NCBI RefSeq assembly: GCF_035989305.1
Contig: NZ_CP108514.1
Coordinates: 1,661,001-1,725,000, forward strand
DNA length: 64,000 nt
DNA from: Streptomyces sp. NBC_01233
GTDB lineage: Bacteria; Actinomycetota; Actinomycetes; Streptomycetales; Streptomycetaceae
Direction: 5' to 3'
The notes under the pieces are model-generated. The model was not told the origin of the DNA. It made no database searches and worked only from the letters and a program-made list of their open reading frames with translations. Position 1 is the first letter of the stretch, and the number at the start of each line of letters is the position of its first letter. The position numbers and the translations under genes were made by a program. Below, piece by piece: positions 1 to 7,013 of this stretch.

Positions 1-141
1 CCCGTCGAGCTGCGCGGCCCCGGTGACCATGTTCTTGATGTATGTGGTTGGTTCACCCTTGCATGACTGTATCTGTGGCATGTAGGCGTGGGAAGAGCCC
101 GCCCAACGGTCCTGCTCGCCGTCGCTCGGCGGGGCGGGAGC

Positions 142-522
142 CTAGTACCTGCGATAGACGCGGATGGTCCGCTCAGCGACGCACACAGCCCCGTTGCGGA
201 GGATCATCGTTCGGGTTGCTCCGGCCCGGTAGCGAAGATCGGCAATCGGGATCAGGTGGCCACCCGCTAAGACGTGATCACCGACTTTGAGTTCATGCGG
301 CGGACAGTCCACGGGGGCCGTTCCCGGCGGGATGCGGACCGGGGGCTTCTCCCGTGGCGCGCGCCGCCTGAGGGGTACACAGCACGCCGTACGGGCGATC
401 CACTGGAAGCCACCCGCGTCCATCAGGCGCACCACGGTCGGGGCCGGGTAGAGCTTGACGATCTCGCCCCGGCTCTGCTGCTGCCGGTCGAACACCTTCT
501 CCCCCAGCTTGAAGCCGCTCAC
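142..522 (-). CDS. Small conserved protein of unknown function on the left mobile segment
   Basis: 126 residues, not recognised as a named family. The N-terminal part (GEKVFDRQQQSRGEIVKLY) and a second stretch around residues 75-115 (LKVGDHVLAGGH) both read like small SH3/KOW-type beta barrels, which often bind nucleic acid or protein, but this is only an impression from the residue pattern. Its ATG overlaps the stop of the preceding small zinc-ribbon gene by four bases (ATGA), so the two are translationally coupled. Both lie downstream of the XRE regulator on the same strand. The setting, with a resolvase further upstream, suggests cargo of a plasmid-like or integrated element. Confidence 0.6.
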   Translation of the reverse strand: MSGFKLGEKVFDRQQQSRGEIVKLYPAPTVVRLMDAGGFQWIARTACCVPLRRRAPREKPPVRIPPGTAPVDCPPHELKVGDHVLAGGHLIPIADLRYRAGATRTMILRNGAVCVAERTIRVYRRY

Positions 523-731
523 CGCCTCCGCCCCCGCTTGAGCCCCTGCGGGTCGTCACAGTCGATGTGGCAATAGACCACCACGTCCGGCCCCTTGGGC
601 TTCTCAAGGCTCCCCCTCCGGCAGCGTTCAAGTGTCTTGATCGGCCTCATACAGGCGGGGCACGTCTCACCTGCCGGAGCAAAGGTCTCGTATTCGAATC
701 GGGTTGCGTCGGTCTCACTGCCGGTCGCCAT
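519..731 (-). CDS. Small zinc-ribbon-like protein
   Basis: 70 residues from the ATG chosen here; the frame is open upstream, but this start (MATGSETDATRFEYE) gives a compact protein. It has a CPAC pair near residue 24 and a CHIDC cluster near residue 53, a four-ligand pattern that would bind one zinc ion. It ends in a basic tail (GLKRGRRR). The stop overlaps the start of the next gene by four bases, which marks a two-gene unit. The function is unknown; small treble-clef or ribbon proteins of this kind are frequent on actinomycete plasmids and phages. Inferred to be real from the tight overlap and the conserved Cys/His spacing. Confidence 0.55.
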   Translation of the reverse strand: MATGSETDATRFEYETFAPAGETCPACMRPIKTLERCRRGSLEKPKGPDVVVYCHIDCDDPQGLKRGRRR

Positions 732-821
732 CGCTGCGCCCTTCGGTCGTCTGCCCGTGCCGGAGATCGTCCCGCCGGTCAGCGCGAGCACACAGGGACG
801 CAACGTCCTACTTTTCCGCCC

Positions 822-2033
822 TTAGGCGACCCCCAGAAACGTCGCCAGTTTCCGCAGCCCCGGGGGCCTTGCCGACCCTGCCCAGAGATCAGAGACGATC
901 GCTACGGCCAAGGTGTGGTGCCTCATCCACCCTGGGGCCACCTGCCGCAGCTTCTCAAGCGCCTTGACGGCTCCGGCTGCGTCCCCGATGTCGGTATGGG
1001 CTCGGGCCACGTCCAGCAGCAGCCACGTCCGCCACGACGGGGGAGTGTCCGGGCTGAGCCGCATCCCCTTGGCCAAGGAAAGGGCTTCCTCCGGCCGTTC
1101 GTGCTGGACGGCCAGGCGCACCCGCTCAATGCGCACTGACGATCGGTTGAACACCGACACGAGCTTGCTGTCAGCGGGGGGCGGGAGCGTCGCCAGGCGG
1201 CCGGCTGCCTTCTCCGCCGTGACCATCATGTCGTTGGCGGTCTCGTAGTCGTCGCTGCGGGCGTACGACGTAGCCGCAGACATCAACAGGCCGCCCCACA
1301 CACGGACACCCTCCGACGTGCCCGTGTGTTCGCGCTCCACCCCGTCCGCCGCGTGTACGGCCAGGCTCCGGGCGTCGTCCAGCCGGGCCTGGCGTTGGTA
1401 GGCCCACGCCACGGAGTTGGAGACCATCGGGGCCAGCAGGGGGTCTGACGAGTCTCCGGCAGCAGCATAGGCGCGCTCCAGTGCGGACAGTGCCAGGTCA
1501 GTCTTCCCGAGCCGGATCGCCAGGTGTCCGGCGAGCTGGAGCGCCTTGCCGAGTGCTGCTTGACCGGCAGCGCGTTGCTCCGGGTTTCCTACCGCAGCGA
1601 GTAGGCGCGCGTCAGCGATGATGCCCGGCAGAACGTCCATGAGACGGCCGAACTCAGCTGCGTGGTACAGCGTCCACCCCTCCGCCAGTTCAGCCCGCAG
1701 AAGGGGCAGCGAGAGCCGTTCAACCCCCGTCGGCTCAACGGGCGGAGCGAACAGGGGCGGCATGATCGCGCGTCGTACGGCAACGAGCTGAGGCGGTTCG
1801 GCATCGCCGCTGGACGGTACGCCGGGCGGATCTCCCAGCAGACCCGTCAGCTCCACGCCGAGCCCCTTGGCGAGTGAATGCAAGGTGGGCAGGCGTGCGC
1901 TGTGCTTCCGGTGCTGCTCTAGCTTTCGGATCACGTCCACGGACACGCCGGAGCGCTCGGCAAGTCCCTCTTGGGTGAGGTCAGCGAGGCGGCGCAGTCT
2001 GGCCATGCGGTCGCCCAGGTGCTCAGTAGCCAT
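822..2033 (-). CDS. XRE-family regulator with C-terminal helical-repeat (TPR-like) domain
   Basis: 403 residues. Residues about 5-65 form a Cro/C1-type helix-turn-helix (MARLRRLADLTQEGLAERSG followed by a DVIRKLEQ recognition helix). From about residue 125 the protein is a run of amphipathic Ala/Leu-rich helices typical of TPR-like repeats (for example AGDSSDPLLAPMVSNSVAWA). This architecture is common in Streptomyces, where the helical part is thought to sense peptides or partner proteins. It heads a minus-strand set with two small genes about 90 bases downstream. It is a likely regulator of the element, but no operator can be named from sequence alone. Confidence 0.8.
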   Translation of the reverse strand: MATEHLGDRMARLRRLADLTQEGLAERSGVSVDVIRKLEQHRKHSARLPTLHSLAKGLGVELTGLLGDPPGVPSSGDAEPPQLVAVRRAIMPPLFAPPVEPTGVERLSLPLLRAELAEGWTLYHAAEFGRLMDVLPGIIADARLLAAVGNPEQRAAGQAALGKALQLAGHLAIRLGKTDLALSALERAYAAAGDSSDPLLAPMVSNSVAWAYQRQARLDDARSLAVHAADGVEREHTGTSEGVRVWGGLLMSAATSYARSDDYETANDMMVTAEKAAGRLATLPPPADSKLVSVFNRSSVRIERVRLAVQHERPEEALSLAKGMRLSPDTPPSWRTWLLLDVARAHTDIGDAAGAVKALEKLRQVAPGWMRHHTLAVAIVSDLWAGSARPPGLRKLATFLGVA

Positions 2034-2321
2034 GAAACAGAAGCTACGCCCGAGCGGCGCGTCTGTGTGATCGACGTCAAAACCCGTACGGGGAGCGGCC
2101 CGCCATCACGTTGCGGTCCCTGATCTACCCCTTACGGACCCCCTCCCCGCCCCTTAACAGGGTCGTTCTGAAGTGGCTTGCGGGGTGTTCCCGCTGATCA
2201 AGTGCCCAGTGCTCCCGGAAAAAAGGCTTGCACCTAGCGCACGCATTCCGAGCTTGAGCCGGGATCGCCGGACGGTTCGCCGGCTCAACTTTCGCAGCGC
2301 CCCACCCCGCCCGGACAACAG
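2034..2321. other. Intergenic region between XRE regulator and resolvase terminator
   Basis: No convincing gene. It holds the upstream region of the XRE gene, including a C-rich run near 2140-2155. Short open frames here have no recognisable protein content. A promoter for the regulator must lie at its left side, but no clear -10/-35 pair is visible. Confidence 0.5.
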
Positions 2322-2353
2322 AAAAACCGTCCACCCGCAGAGGGGTAGACGGT
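2322..2353 (-). terminator. Rho-independent terminator after the resolvase gene
   Basis: On the minus strand a stem formed by ACCGTCTACCC and GGGTGGACGGT, with a short loop, is followed at once by five T residues. It lies about 15 bases beyond the resolvase stop codon, so it ends that transcript. Confidence 0.75.
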
Positions 2354-2368
2354 CTCTCGGAAGGTGGA

Positions 2369-2947
2369 CTACTTGCTCTCGTCCAGCGCCCGGTACAGCG
2401 TCGCGCGGGACACCTTGAGAGCCTTGGCGATGGCTGTGACGCTCTCGCCCTGAGCCTTGCGAGCCTTCGCCGCAGCGAGCTTGTCAGCGTCCATCACGGC
2501 CGGACGGCCACCCACACGCCCCTGAGCCCTGGCAGCGTCCAGACCCGCACGCGTCCGGTCCTTGATCAGGCTCCGCTCAAACTCCGCCATGGCGCCCACC
2601 ACCTGAAGCATGAGCCGTCCGTCCGGCGTGTTCGGATCGATCGACGCCAGCGCACCCGTCAGCACCTTGAACCCGACCCCACGGGCAGCGAGAGCGTCCA
2701 CCATGTTCACCAGGTCGATCAGCGAGCGAGCGAATCTGTCCAGCTTCCACACACACAGGGTGTCCCCGGCGCGCACGTAGTCGAGAACGACGGCAAGCTC
2801 AGGGCGGTCCGTGTTCTTGCCGCTCGCCTTGTCCGTGAAGACCCGTGCGCAACCCGCTGCCGCAAGCGCGTCGTGCTGGAGCTGAGCTTCCTGGTCATCC
2901 GTGCTGACCCGTGCGTAACCGATGAGGTGTCCCGCGTTCGTGTTCAT
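2369..2947 (-). CDS. Serine recombinase (resolvase/invertase family)
   Basis: 192 residues from the ATG (a GTG two codons upstream is an alternative start). The catalytic N-terminal domain is intact: GYARVSTDDQ carries the nucleophilic serine, followed by the conserved arginine stretches (KLDRFARS, MAEFERSLIKDRT). A C-terminal helix-turn-helix (SVTAIAKALKVSRATLYRAL) binds the crossover site. The size is that of small resolvases such as those of Tn3 and of plasmid dimer resolution, not of the large serine integrases. It would cut and rejoin DNA at a res-like site, and repeats that could form one lie directly upstream. It is followed by its own terminator. This is the clearest sign that the left end of the window is mobile DNA. 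Confidence 0.93.
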   Translation of the reverse strand: MNTNAGHLIGYARVSTDDQEAQLQHDALAAAGCARVFTDKASGKNTDRPELAVVLDYVRAGDTLCVWKLDRFARSLIDLVNMVDALAARGVGFKVLTGALASIDPNTPDGRLMLQVVGAMAEFERSLIKDRTRAGLDAARAQGRVGGRPAVMDADKLAAAKARKAQGESVTAIAKALKVSRATLYRALDESK

Positions 2948-2955
2948 GACCACAT

Positions 2956-3075
2956 CGTCTCACAACTCATCTCAGAACCTCAAGGGTTTCAGGGAGGTTT
3001 TGAGACGGGTAGTGGACACCAATTCGGGCCCCTGACATCGTCAACGCGACCGTCTCATAAACCATCGTTTGATGG
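2956..3075. promoter_or_regulatory. Candidate res site of the serine recombinase
   Basis: The heptamer CGTCTCA occurs at 2956-2962 and 3051-3057 and in inverted form (TGAGACG) at 3001-3007; a related ATCTCAG is at 2969-2975. A perfect inverted repeat CCATC-GTTT-GATGG occupies 3062-3075. Resolvase genes usually have their recombination and operator site just upstream of the start codon, as here. The subsite assignment is inferred. Confidence 0.4.
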
Positions 3076-3200
3076 ACGCCTCATCGGCGGTCACGCACTG
3101 CAACGATCATCCCGCGCAAACGTCCTGACTAGCCATCAGGGAGTTTTCTCTCACTGCCGCTCATGGCTGAGACGGCCCGAGGGTGCCCCCCCTGGGGGGG

Positions 3201-3527
3201 TCACTCCGGCAGCGCGACGCCCCGCCAACCCTCATAGCCGGCCAGCTTCCGGCGCACACCAAACCGCTTGTCCATCGCAGCGAACAGAGCGCGCTTCCCC
3301 GTCACTGCACCCAGCGAACGAGCCAAGACGGGTTCCGCAGTCACGAACGCTTCCCATGCCGCAGTGGTACGTACGTGCACGCCATGCGGCGCAGAGCCAA
3401 GGTTCCGCACCCATGACGCCGGATCGTTCAGCGGGGCACGGAAGGCGTCGAACTGTGAAGCCAGCGAGAGGAGCTGAGTTGCCCGAGTGTCCGAAGCGGA
3501 CTCCACCTCTGACGCCACCTCGCGCAT
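3201..3527 (-). CDS. Hypothetical protein, probably 5'-truncated at the element junction
   Basis: 108 residues from the only available ATG; no ribosome binding site precedes it. The same frame stays open and protein-like for about 25 codons upstream (reading PVDIARPLIHH before the Met), where it runs into DNA that reads, on the other strand, as the end of a SnoaL-like gene. This suggests that the start of a longer gene was lost at the junction. The protein is helical (VESASDTRATQLLSLASQF) with a basic C-terminal half. I do not recognise a family. A palindromic C/G run at about 3186-3198 lies just beyond the stop and could act as a terminator. Confidence 0.45.
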   Translation of the reverse strand: MREVASEVESASDTRATQLLSLASQFDAFRAPLNDPASWVRNLGSAPHGVHVRTTAAWEAFVTAEPVLARSLGAVTGKRALFAAMDKRFGVRRKLAGYEGWRGVALPE

Positions 3528-3567
3528 GTGGTGGATCAGCGGACGTGCGATATCGACAGGGCCTCGC

Positions 3568-3678
3568 CGGACCGCGCTCTGGACCGCCCGGATCCGGGAC
3601 GGTCAGGTCGTCGAGTGGCGCGTCCACGAGGACACTCCCGACGTCCGGAAGGAGCTGGCGGTCCAGGAGGGCCGATAG
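3568..3678 (+). pseudogene. 3' remnant of a SnoaL/NTF2-like protein gene
   Basis: The last 37 codons read LWTARIRDGQVVEWRVHED and end with TPDVRKEL plus a short tail and a stop. This is the terminal beta-strand pattern of SnoaL-like (NTF2-fold) proteins, whose usual length is 120-150 residues. Nothing upstream of about 3560 continues the fold, and a minus-strand frame takes over there. The gene was therefore cut by insertion or deletion at the edge of the mobile segment. It has no start of its own. Confidence 0.55.
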
Positions 3679-3703
3679 CCCCTTCGGCGCCGAGGGCCGA
3701 TCC

Positions 3704-4429
3704 CTACGCGGCGGGAAGGTTCTTGAGCGCCTCGCGCACGGACAGCGGGGCCAGGTTTGCGCGTTCGGCCTCGACGAAGGCGCGCACCGCGCCGGGGTCG
3801 GTCTTCGCGTACTCCCGCAGGGACCATCCGATGGCCTTGCGCAGGAAGAAGTCCGGGTGGCCGGCCCGGCGACGGCAGTAGGCGAAGAGGCGCCCGGTGT
3901 CGGTGGCGGCCTTGTAGCGGAGCTGGTGCAGCAGGGCGGCGCGGACGAGCCAGAGGTCCTCGTCCTCGATCCACTCGTCCATCACCTCCGCCAGCTCCGG
4001 GTCGGCTGCCACCAGCGGGCCGACCGCGTGCGCGGCCAGCAGGTCGACGGTGTCCCACCAGGGGACGGTGACGATCAGATGCCGGATCACCGGCAGGAAG
4101 CCGGAGGAGCACCGGGGGACGTGGCGGCGCAGGTAGTCCACCGCGAAGTAGTGGTACTCGCGCTCGGGGAGCCGCCAGCAGCGCAGCGCGAGCGCCGTGC
4201 AGTCCCCCTCCGACGGTGTGGGGGTGTCCCGGGTCACGGCCTTCGACAGTTCCCGGCGCCGCGGCGTCGGGATGCCGAGAAAGGGTGCGACGCCCTTCAT
4301 GTACGCGGTCATCGCCGCGGCCCGCGCGGGGTCGGCGGCTGCCGCGTACGTCCTGGTCAGCCGGTCCAGGAGGGTGTCCGCGAGGGGGCTGCCGGGAACC
4401 CTCGGGGGCCGCCGGTCGTTCGACAGCAT
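3704..4429 (-). CDS. DNA alkylation repair protein, AlkD-like
   Basis: 241 residues built from paired helices with the HEAT-like pattern of the AlkD family of DNA glycosylases, which remove positively charged alkylated bases such as 3- and 7-methylpurines. Characteristic pieces are GIPTPRRRELSK near residue 52, the WDTVDLLAAHAVG helix near residue 123 and the RKAIGWSLREYAKTDP segment near residue 198, all well conserved in the family. The length is normal. It stands alone, divergent from the next membrane protein, with about 50 bases between the two starts, so regulatory sites may be shared. Confidence 0.88.
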   Translation of the reverse strand: MLSNDRRPPRVPGSPLADTLLDRLTRTYAAAADPARAAAMTAYMKGVAPFLGIPTPRRRELSKAVTRDTPTPSEGDCTALALRCWRLPEREYHYFAVDYLRRHVPRCSSGFLPVIRHLIVTVPWWDTVDLLAAHAVGPLVAADPELAEVMDEWIEDEDLWLVRAALLHQLRYKAATDTGRLFAYCRRRAGHPDFFLRKAIGWSLREYAKTDPGAVRAFVEAERANLAPLSVREALKNLPAA

Positions 4430-4478
4430 GAGGCCCAGATTACGGCGCGACGCCGCATACGTCGGCTACTCTCCCGGG

Positions 4479-5207
4479 ATGTCCCTCCTCCTCGCGCCGT
4501 GGACCCGGCTGTCGCTGCTCGTCGTGCTGCTGGTGGCGGCCGGCGTGTGCGTGCTGCTGTTCGAGCCCCAGCGCCTGCTCTCGGAGGGCTGGCCCCCGGG
4601 CCTCCCGGTGGGCACGGCGGTCCTGCTGTTCGCAGCCGCGTACGGTGTGTGCGCCGCGGCCTTCGTACCGCGCCCCCTGCTGAACCTGGCCGCGGGAGCC
4701 GTCTTCGGCACCCAGTTCGGCCTCGTCGCAGCGGTCGGCGGCACCGTCCTCGGCGCCGGGATCGCCTTCGGCCTCGGCCGGATCATGGGCCAGGAGGCTT
4801 TGCGCCCGTACCTGCGCGGCCGCTGGCTCGAGGCGGCGGACGGCCAGCTCAGCCGGCACGGCTTCCGCTCGATGCTCGCCGTCCGGCTCTTTCCCGGTGT
4901 GCCCTTCGTGGTGGCCAACTACTGCGCGGCGGTGTCCCGCTGCGGCTGGATCCCCTTCCTCCTCGCGACGGCGCTCGGCGTCGTGCCGAACACCACCGCG
5001 TACGTGATCGCCGGGGCCAGCGCCTCCTCCCCCGGTTCGCCCGCCTTCCTGGTCTCCTTCGCCTTCATCGTGGTCTCGGTGGTGGCGGCCGGGGCCGTCG
5101 CCTGGCGCAAGCGGCACCGCCTGGCACCCCCGCGATCCCGGGATTCGGCGTACGAACTGACGCCCCAGCACCCCCCCGTGGTCAGTGGCACTTCGCACGG
5201 GCTCTAG
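4479..5207 (+). CDS. TVP38/TMEM64 (DedA/VTT-fold) family membrane protein
   Basis: 242 residues from the ATG at the end of the upstream gap; the longer open frame runs antisense through the alkD-like gene and is not real. It has five or six hydrophobic segments and the VTT-domain core: re-entrant loop AAFVPRPLLNLAAGAVFG, a Gly-rich helix, and the conserved FRSMLAVRLFPGVPF segment followed by NYCAAVSR. Members of this fold are thought to move or scramble lipids; the exact substrate is not known from sequence. uppP follows 48 bases downstream on the same strand, which would fit an envelope-lipid context. A TACTCT hexamer seven bases before the ATG hints at leaderless transcription. Confidence 0.85.
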   Translation: MSLLLAPWTRLSLLVVLLVAAGVCVLLFEPQRLLSEGWPPGLPVGTAVLLFAAAYGVCAAAFVPRPLLNLAAGAVFGTQFGLVAAVGGTVLGAGIAFGLGRIMGQEALRPYLRGRWLEAADGQLSRHGFRSMLAVRLFPGVPFVVANYCAAVSRCGWIPFLLATALGVVPNTTAYVIAGASASSPGSPAFLVSFAFIVVSVVAAGAVAWRKRHRLAPPRSRDSAYELTPQHPPVVSGTSHGL

Positions 5208-5255
5208 CATCGGACGCGAACTGCCCGACGATCACAAGGACGAGCGCACCCCGAC

Positions 5256-6134
5256 ATGAGCTGGTTCGAATCCCTAATCCTCGGTCTCGTCCAGGGGCTT
5301 ACGGAGTTCCTCCCGATCTCCTCCAGCGCCCACCTGCGGCTGACCGCGGCGTTCGCCGGCTGGCACGACCCAGGAGCGGCCTTCACCGCGATCACCCAGA
5401 TCGGCACCGAGGCCGCCGTCCTGATCTATTTCCGCAAGGACATCGCGCGGATCATCTCCACCTGGTTCCGTTCCCTGTACACAAAGGCCCTGCGCTCCGA
5501 GCAGGACGCCAAGATGGGCTGGCTGGTGATCGTCGGCTCGATCCCGATCGGCGTCCTCGGTCTGGTCTTCAAGGACGCGATCGTGGGCCCGGCCCGTGAC
5601 CTGCGGCTGACGGCGACCACCCTCATCGTGATGGGCATCGTGCTCGGCGTCGCCGACCGGCTGGCCGCACGCGACGAGGAGGGCGGCCGGCACCGCGCCA
5701 TCCGCGAGCGCAAGACGCTCAAGGAGCTCAGCGTCAAGGACGGCCTGATCTTCGGCGCCTGCCAGGCGATGGCCCTGATCCCGGGCGTCTCCCGGTCCGG
5801 CGCGACGATCTCCGGCGGTCTGCTGCTGGGCTTCACCCGCGAAGCCGCGGCGCGGTACTCCTTCCTCCTCGCCATCCCGGCCGTCCTGGCCTCGGGAGCG
5901 TTCGAGATCCTGGACGTGGTCGAGGAGCCGGGCCACATCTCCTGGGGTCCGACGATCTTCGCCACGGTCATCGCCTTCTTCGTGGGCTACGCCGTGATCG
6001 CGTGGTTCATGCGCTTCATTACCACCAAGAGCTTCATGCCCTTCGTGATCTACCGGATCCTGCTCGGCATCCTGCTGTTCGTGCTGATCGGCGCGGACGT
6101 GCTGAGCCCGCACGCGGGCGAGTCCGGCTCCTAG
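5256..6134 (+). CDS. uppP: Undecaprenyl-diphosphatase UppP (BacA type)
   Basis: 292 residues, normal for the family, with seven to eight membrane segments. Both signature regions are intact: QGLTEFLPISSSAHL near residue 14 and PGVSRSGATISGG near residue 173, which form the active site. The enzyme dephosphorylates undecaprenyl diphosphate to recycle the carrier lipid of peptidoglycan and teichoic-acid synthesis, and can raise bacitracin resistance. It acts in the cytoplasmic membrane. It follows the TVP38-type gene and ends at a strong hairpin, so the two may share a transcript. A long antisense frame across this gene is an artefact of GC bias. Confidence 0.96.
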   Translation: MSWFESLILGLVQGLTEFLPISSSAHLRLTAAFAGWHDPGAAFTAITQIGTEAAVLIYFRKDIARIISTWFRSLYTKALRSEQDAKMGWLVIVGSIPIGVLGLVFKDAIVGPARDLRLTATTLIVMGIVLGVADRLAARDEEGGRHRAIRERKTLKELSVKDGLIFGACQAMALIPGVSRSGATISGGLLLGFTREAAARYSFLLAIPAVLASGAFEILDVVEEPGHISWGPTIFATVIAFFVGYAVIAWFMRFITTKSFMPFVIYRILLGILLFVLIGADVLSPHAGESGS

Positions 6135-6163
6135 CAGGACCGATCTACCCCTTCGCGTGAACC

Positions 6164-6197
6164 GGAAGCCGCTCGGGAACGTTCCCGGGCGGCTTCC
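6164..6197 (+). terminator. Strong hairpin after uppP
   Basis: A 17-bp stem with one G-T wobble (GGAAGCCGCTCGGGAAC pairing with the following 17 bases) and essentially no loop, about 30 bases after the uppP stop. It lacks a long U tract, as is common for Streptomyces terminators. Confidence 0.75.
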
Positions 6198-6257
6198 GCG
6201 TCGTTGTGCCTGAAGAGACCTGAAGAGACCGGAAGGCAAGCAAGCAGGGGGTGTCCC

Positions 6258-6434
6258 ATGGGTCGAGTGGTGCTGGAGCGTTTTCCGGCCGGAAGTCCGA
6301 GGGGGAGCTGGCCCGCCGAGGAGTACGCGGCGCAGCGCATGCGGGAGGGGGTGCCGGCCGAGGTGGTCATGGATCTGGACAGCGACGCGTTCCTCGTCGT
6401 GGTCCGCCAGCGGGAGGCCCGTTCCGGTCACTGA
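6258..6434 (+). CDS. Small conserved hypothetical protein
   Basis: 58 residues, starting at the ATG preceded by an AGGGGGTG ribosome site. The sequence (MGRVVLERFPAGSPRGSWPA, then a helix and a hydrophobic strand AFLVVVR) looks like a folded small protein, not a random frame. It stands between the uppP terminator and an NTF2-like gene. No function can be assigned. Confidence 0.55.
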   Translation: MGRVVLERFPAGSPRGSWPAEEYAAQRMREGVPAEVVMDLDSDAFLVVVRQREARSGH

Positions 6435-6503
6435 GCGCCCGCGGGAAGATCCGGTCCGCGCACGCCCCTTGGCCTCGGGCCCGTGCAGCCCCACACTGAC
6501 CCG

Positions 6504-6971
6504 ATGACTCAGCGTGTGGATCTCGCGACGGTAATGGACCGGCTGGCGATCGACGAAGTGGTCACGGGCTACGCGGTGGCCGTCGACGACGGCGACTGGG
6601 CCGCCTACCGCGCCCTCTTCACCGCCTCCGGGCGGGTCGACTACAGCTCGGCGGGCGGGATCGAGGGTTCGGCGGGGGAGGTCGCGGACTGGCTCGCGCA
6701 GACCATGAAGCTCTTCCCCGTACGTCAGCACCTGATCGTCAACCGGCTCGTCCGGCTGGAGGACCTGGGCGGTTCGCCCGGCGACAGCGCCGAGGTCCGG
6801 GCGGACTTCCTCAACCCGATGCGCCTGGCGGGGCCGGAGTCCGATCCTGCCGTCACCGCTCCCAACTTCGTCGCCGCCGGACGCTACGCCTTCGCGCTGG
6901 CCCGCACCCGTGACGGCTGGCGGCTCACCCGCGTCACCGTGCACGAGACGTGGCGGCACATGTCCGCCTGA
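6504..6971 (+). CDS. SnoaL-like (NTF2-fold) protein
   Basis: 155 residues from the ATG; a GTG seven codons upstream is possible. It shows the usual layout of SnoaL_4-type proteins: an N-terminal helix (VMDRLAIDEVVTGYAVAVDD), the DWAAYRALFT segment, a central helix with QHLIVNRLV and a C-terminal strand pair ending WRLTRVTVHETWRHM. Such proteins are small isomerases, cyclases or dehydratases, or non-enzymatic binding folds; the substrate cannot be read from sequence. It lies 42 bases before lnt on the same strand. Confidence 0.85.
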   Translation: MTQRVDLATVMDRLAIDEVVTGYAVAVDDGDWAAYRALFTASGRVDYSSAGGIEGSAGEVADWLAQTMKLFPVRQHLIVNRLVRLEDLGGSPGDSAEVRADFLNPMRLAGPESDPAVTAPNFVAAGRYAFALARTRDGWRLTRVTVHETWRHMSA

Positions 6972-7013
6972 GCCTGCCCGGCCCTGCACTGCCAGACTGG
7001 AGGCGGAGGCGCC

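Noticed and set aside
2873..5599. 908-residue plus-strand open frame
   Set aside because: It runs antisense to the recombinase and AlkD-like genes and through the TVP38-like gene in another frame; composition is Arg/Pro/Gly-rich as expected for a shadow frame in GC-rich DNA.
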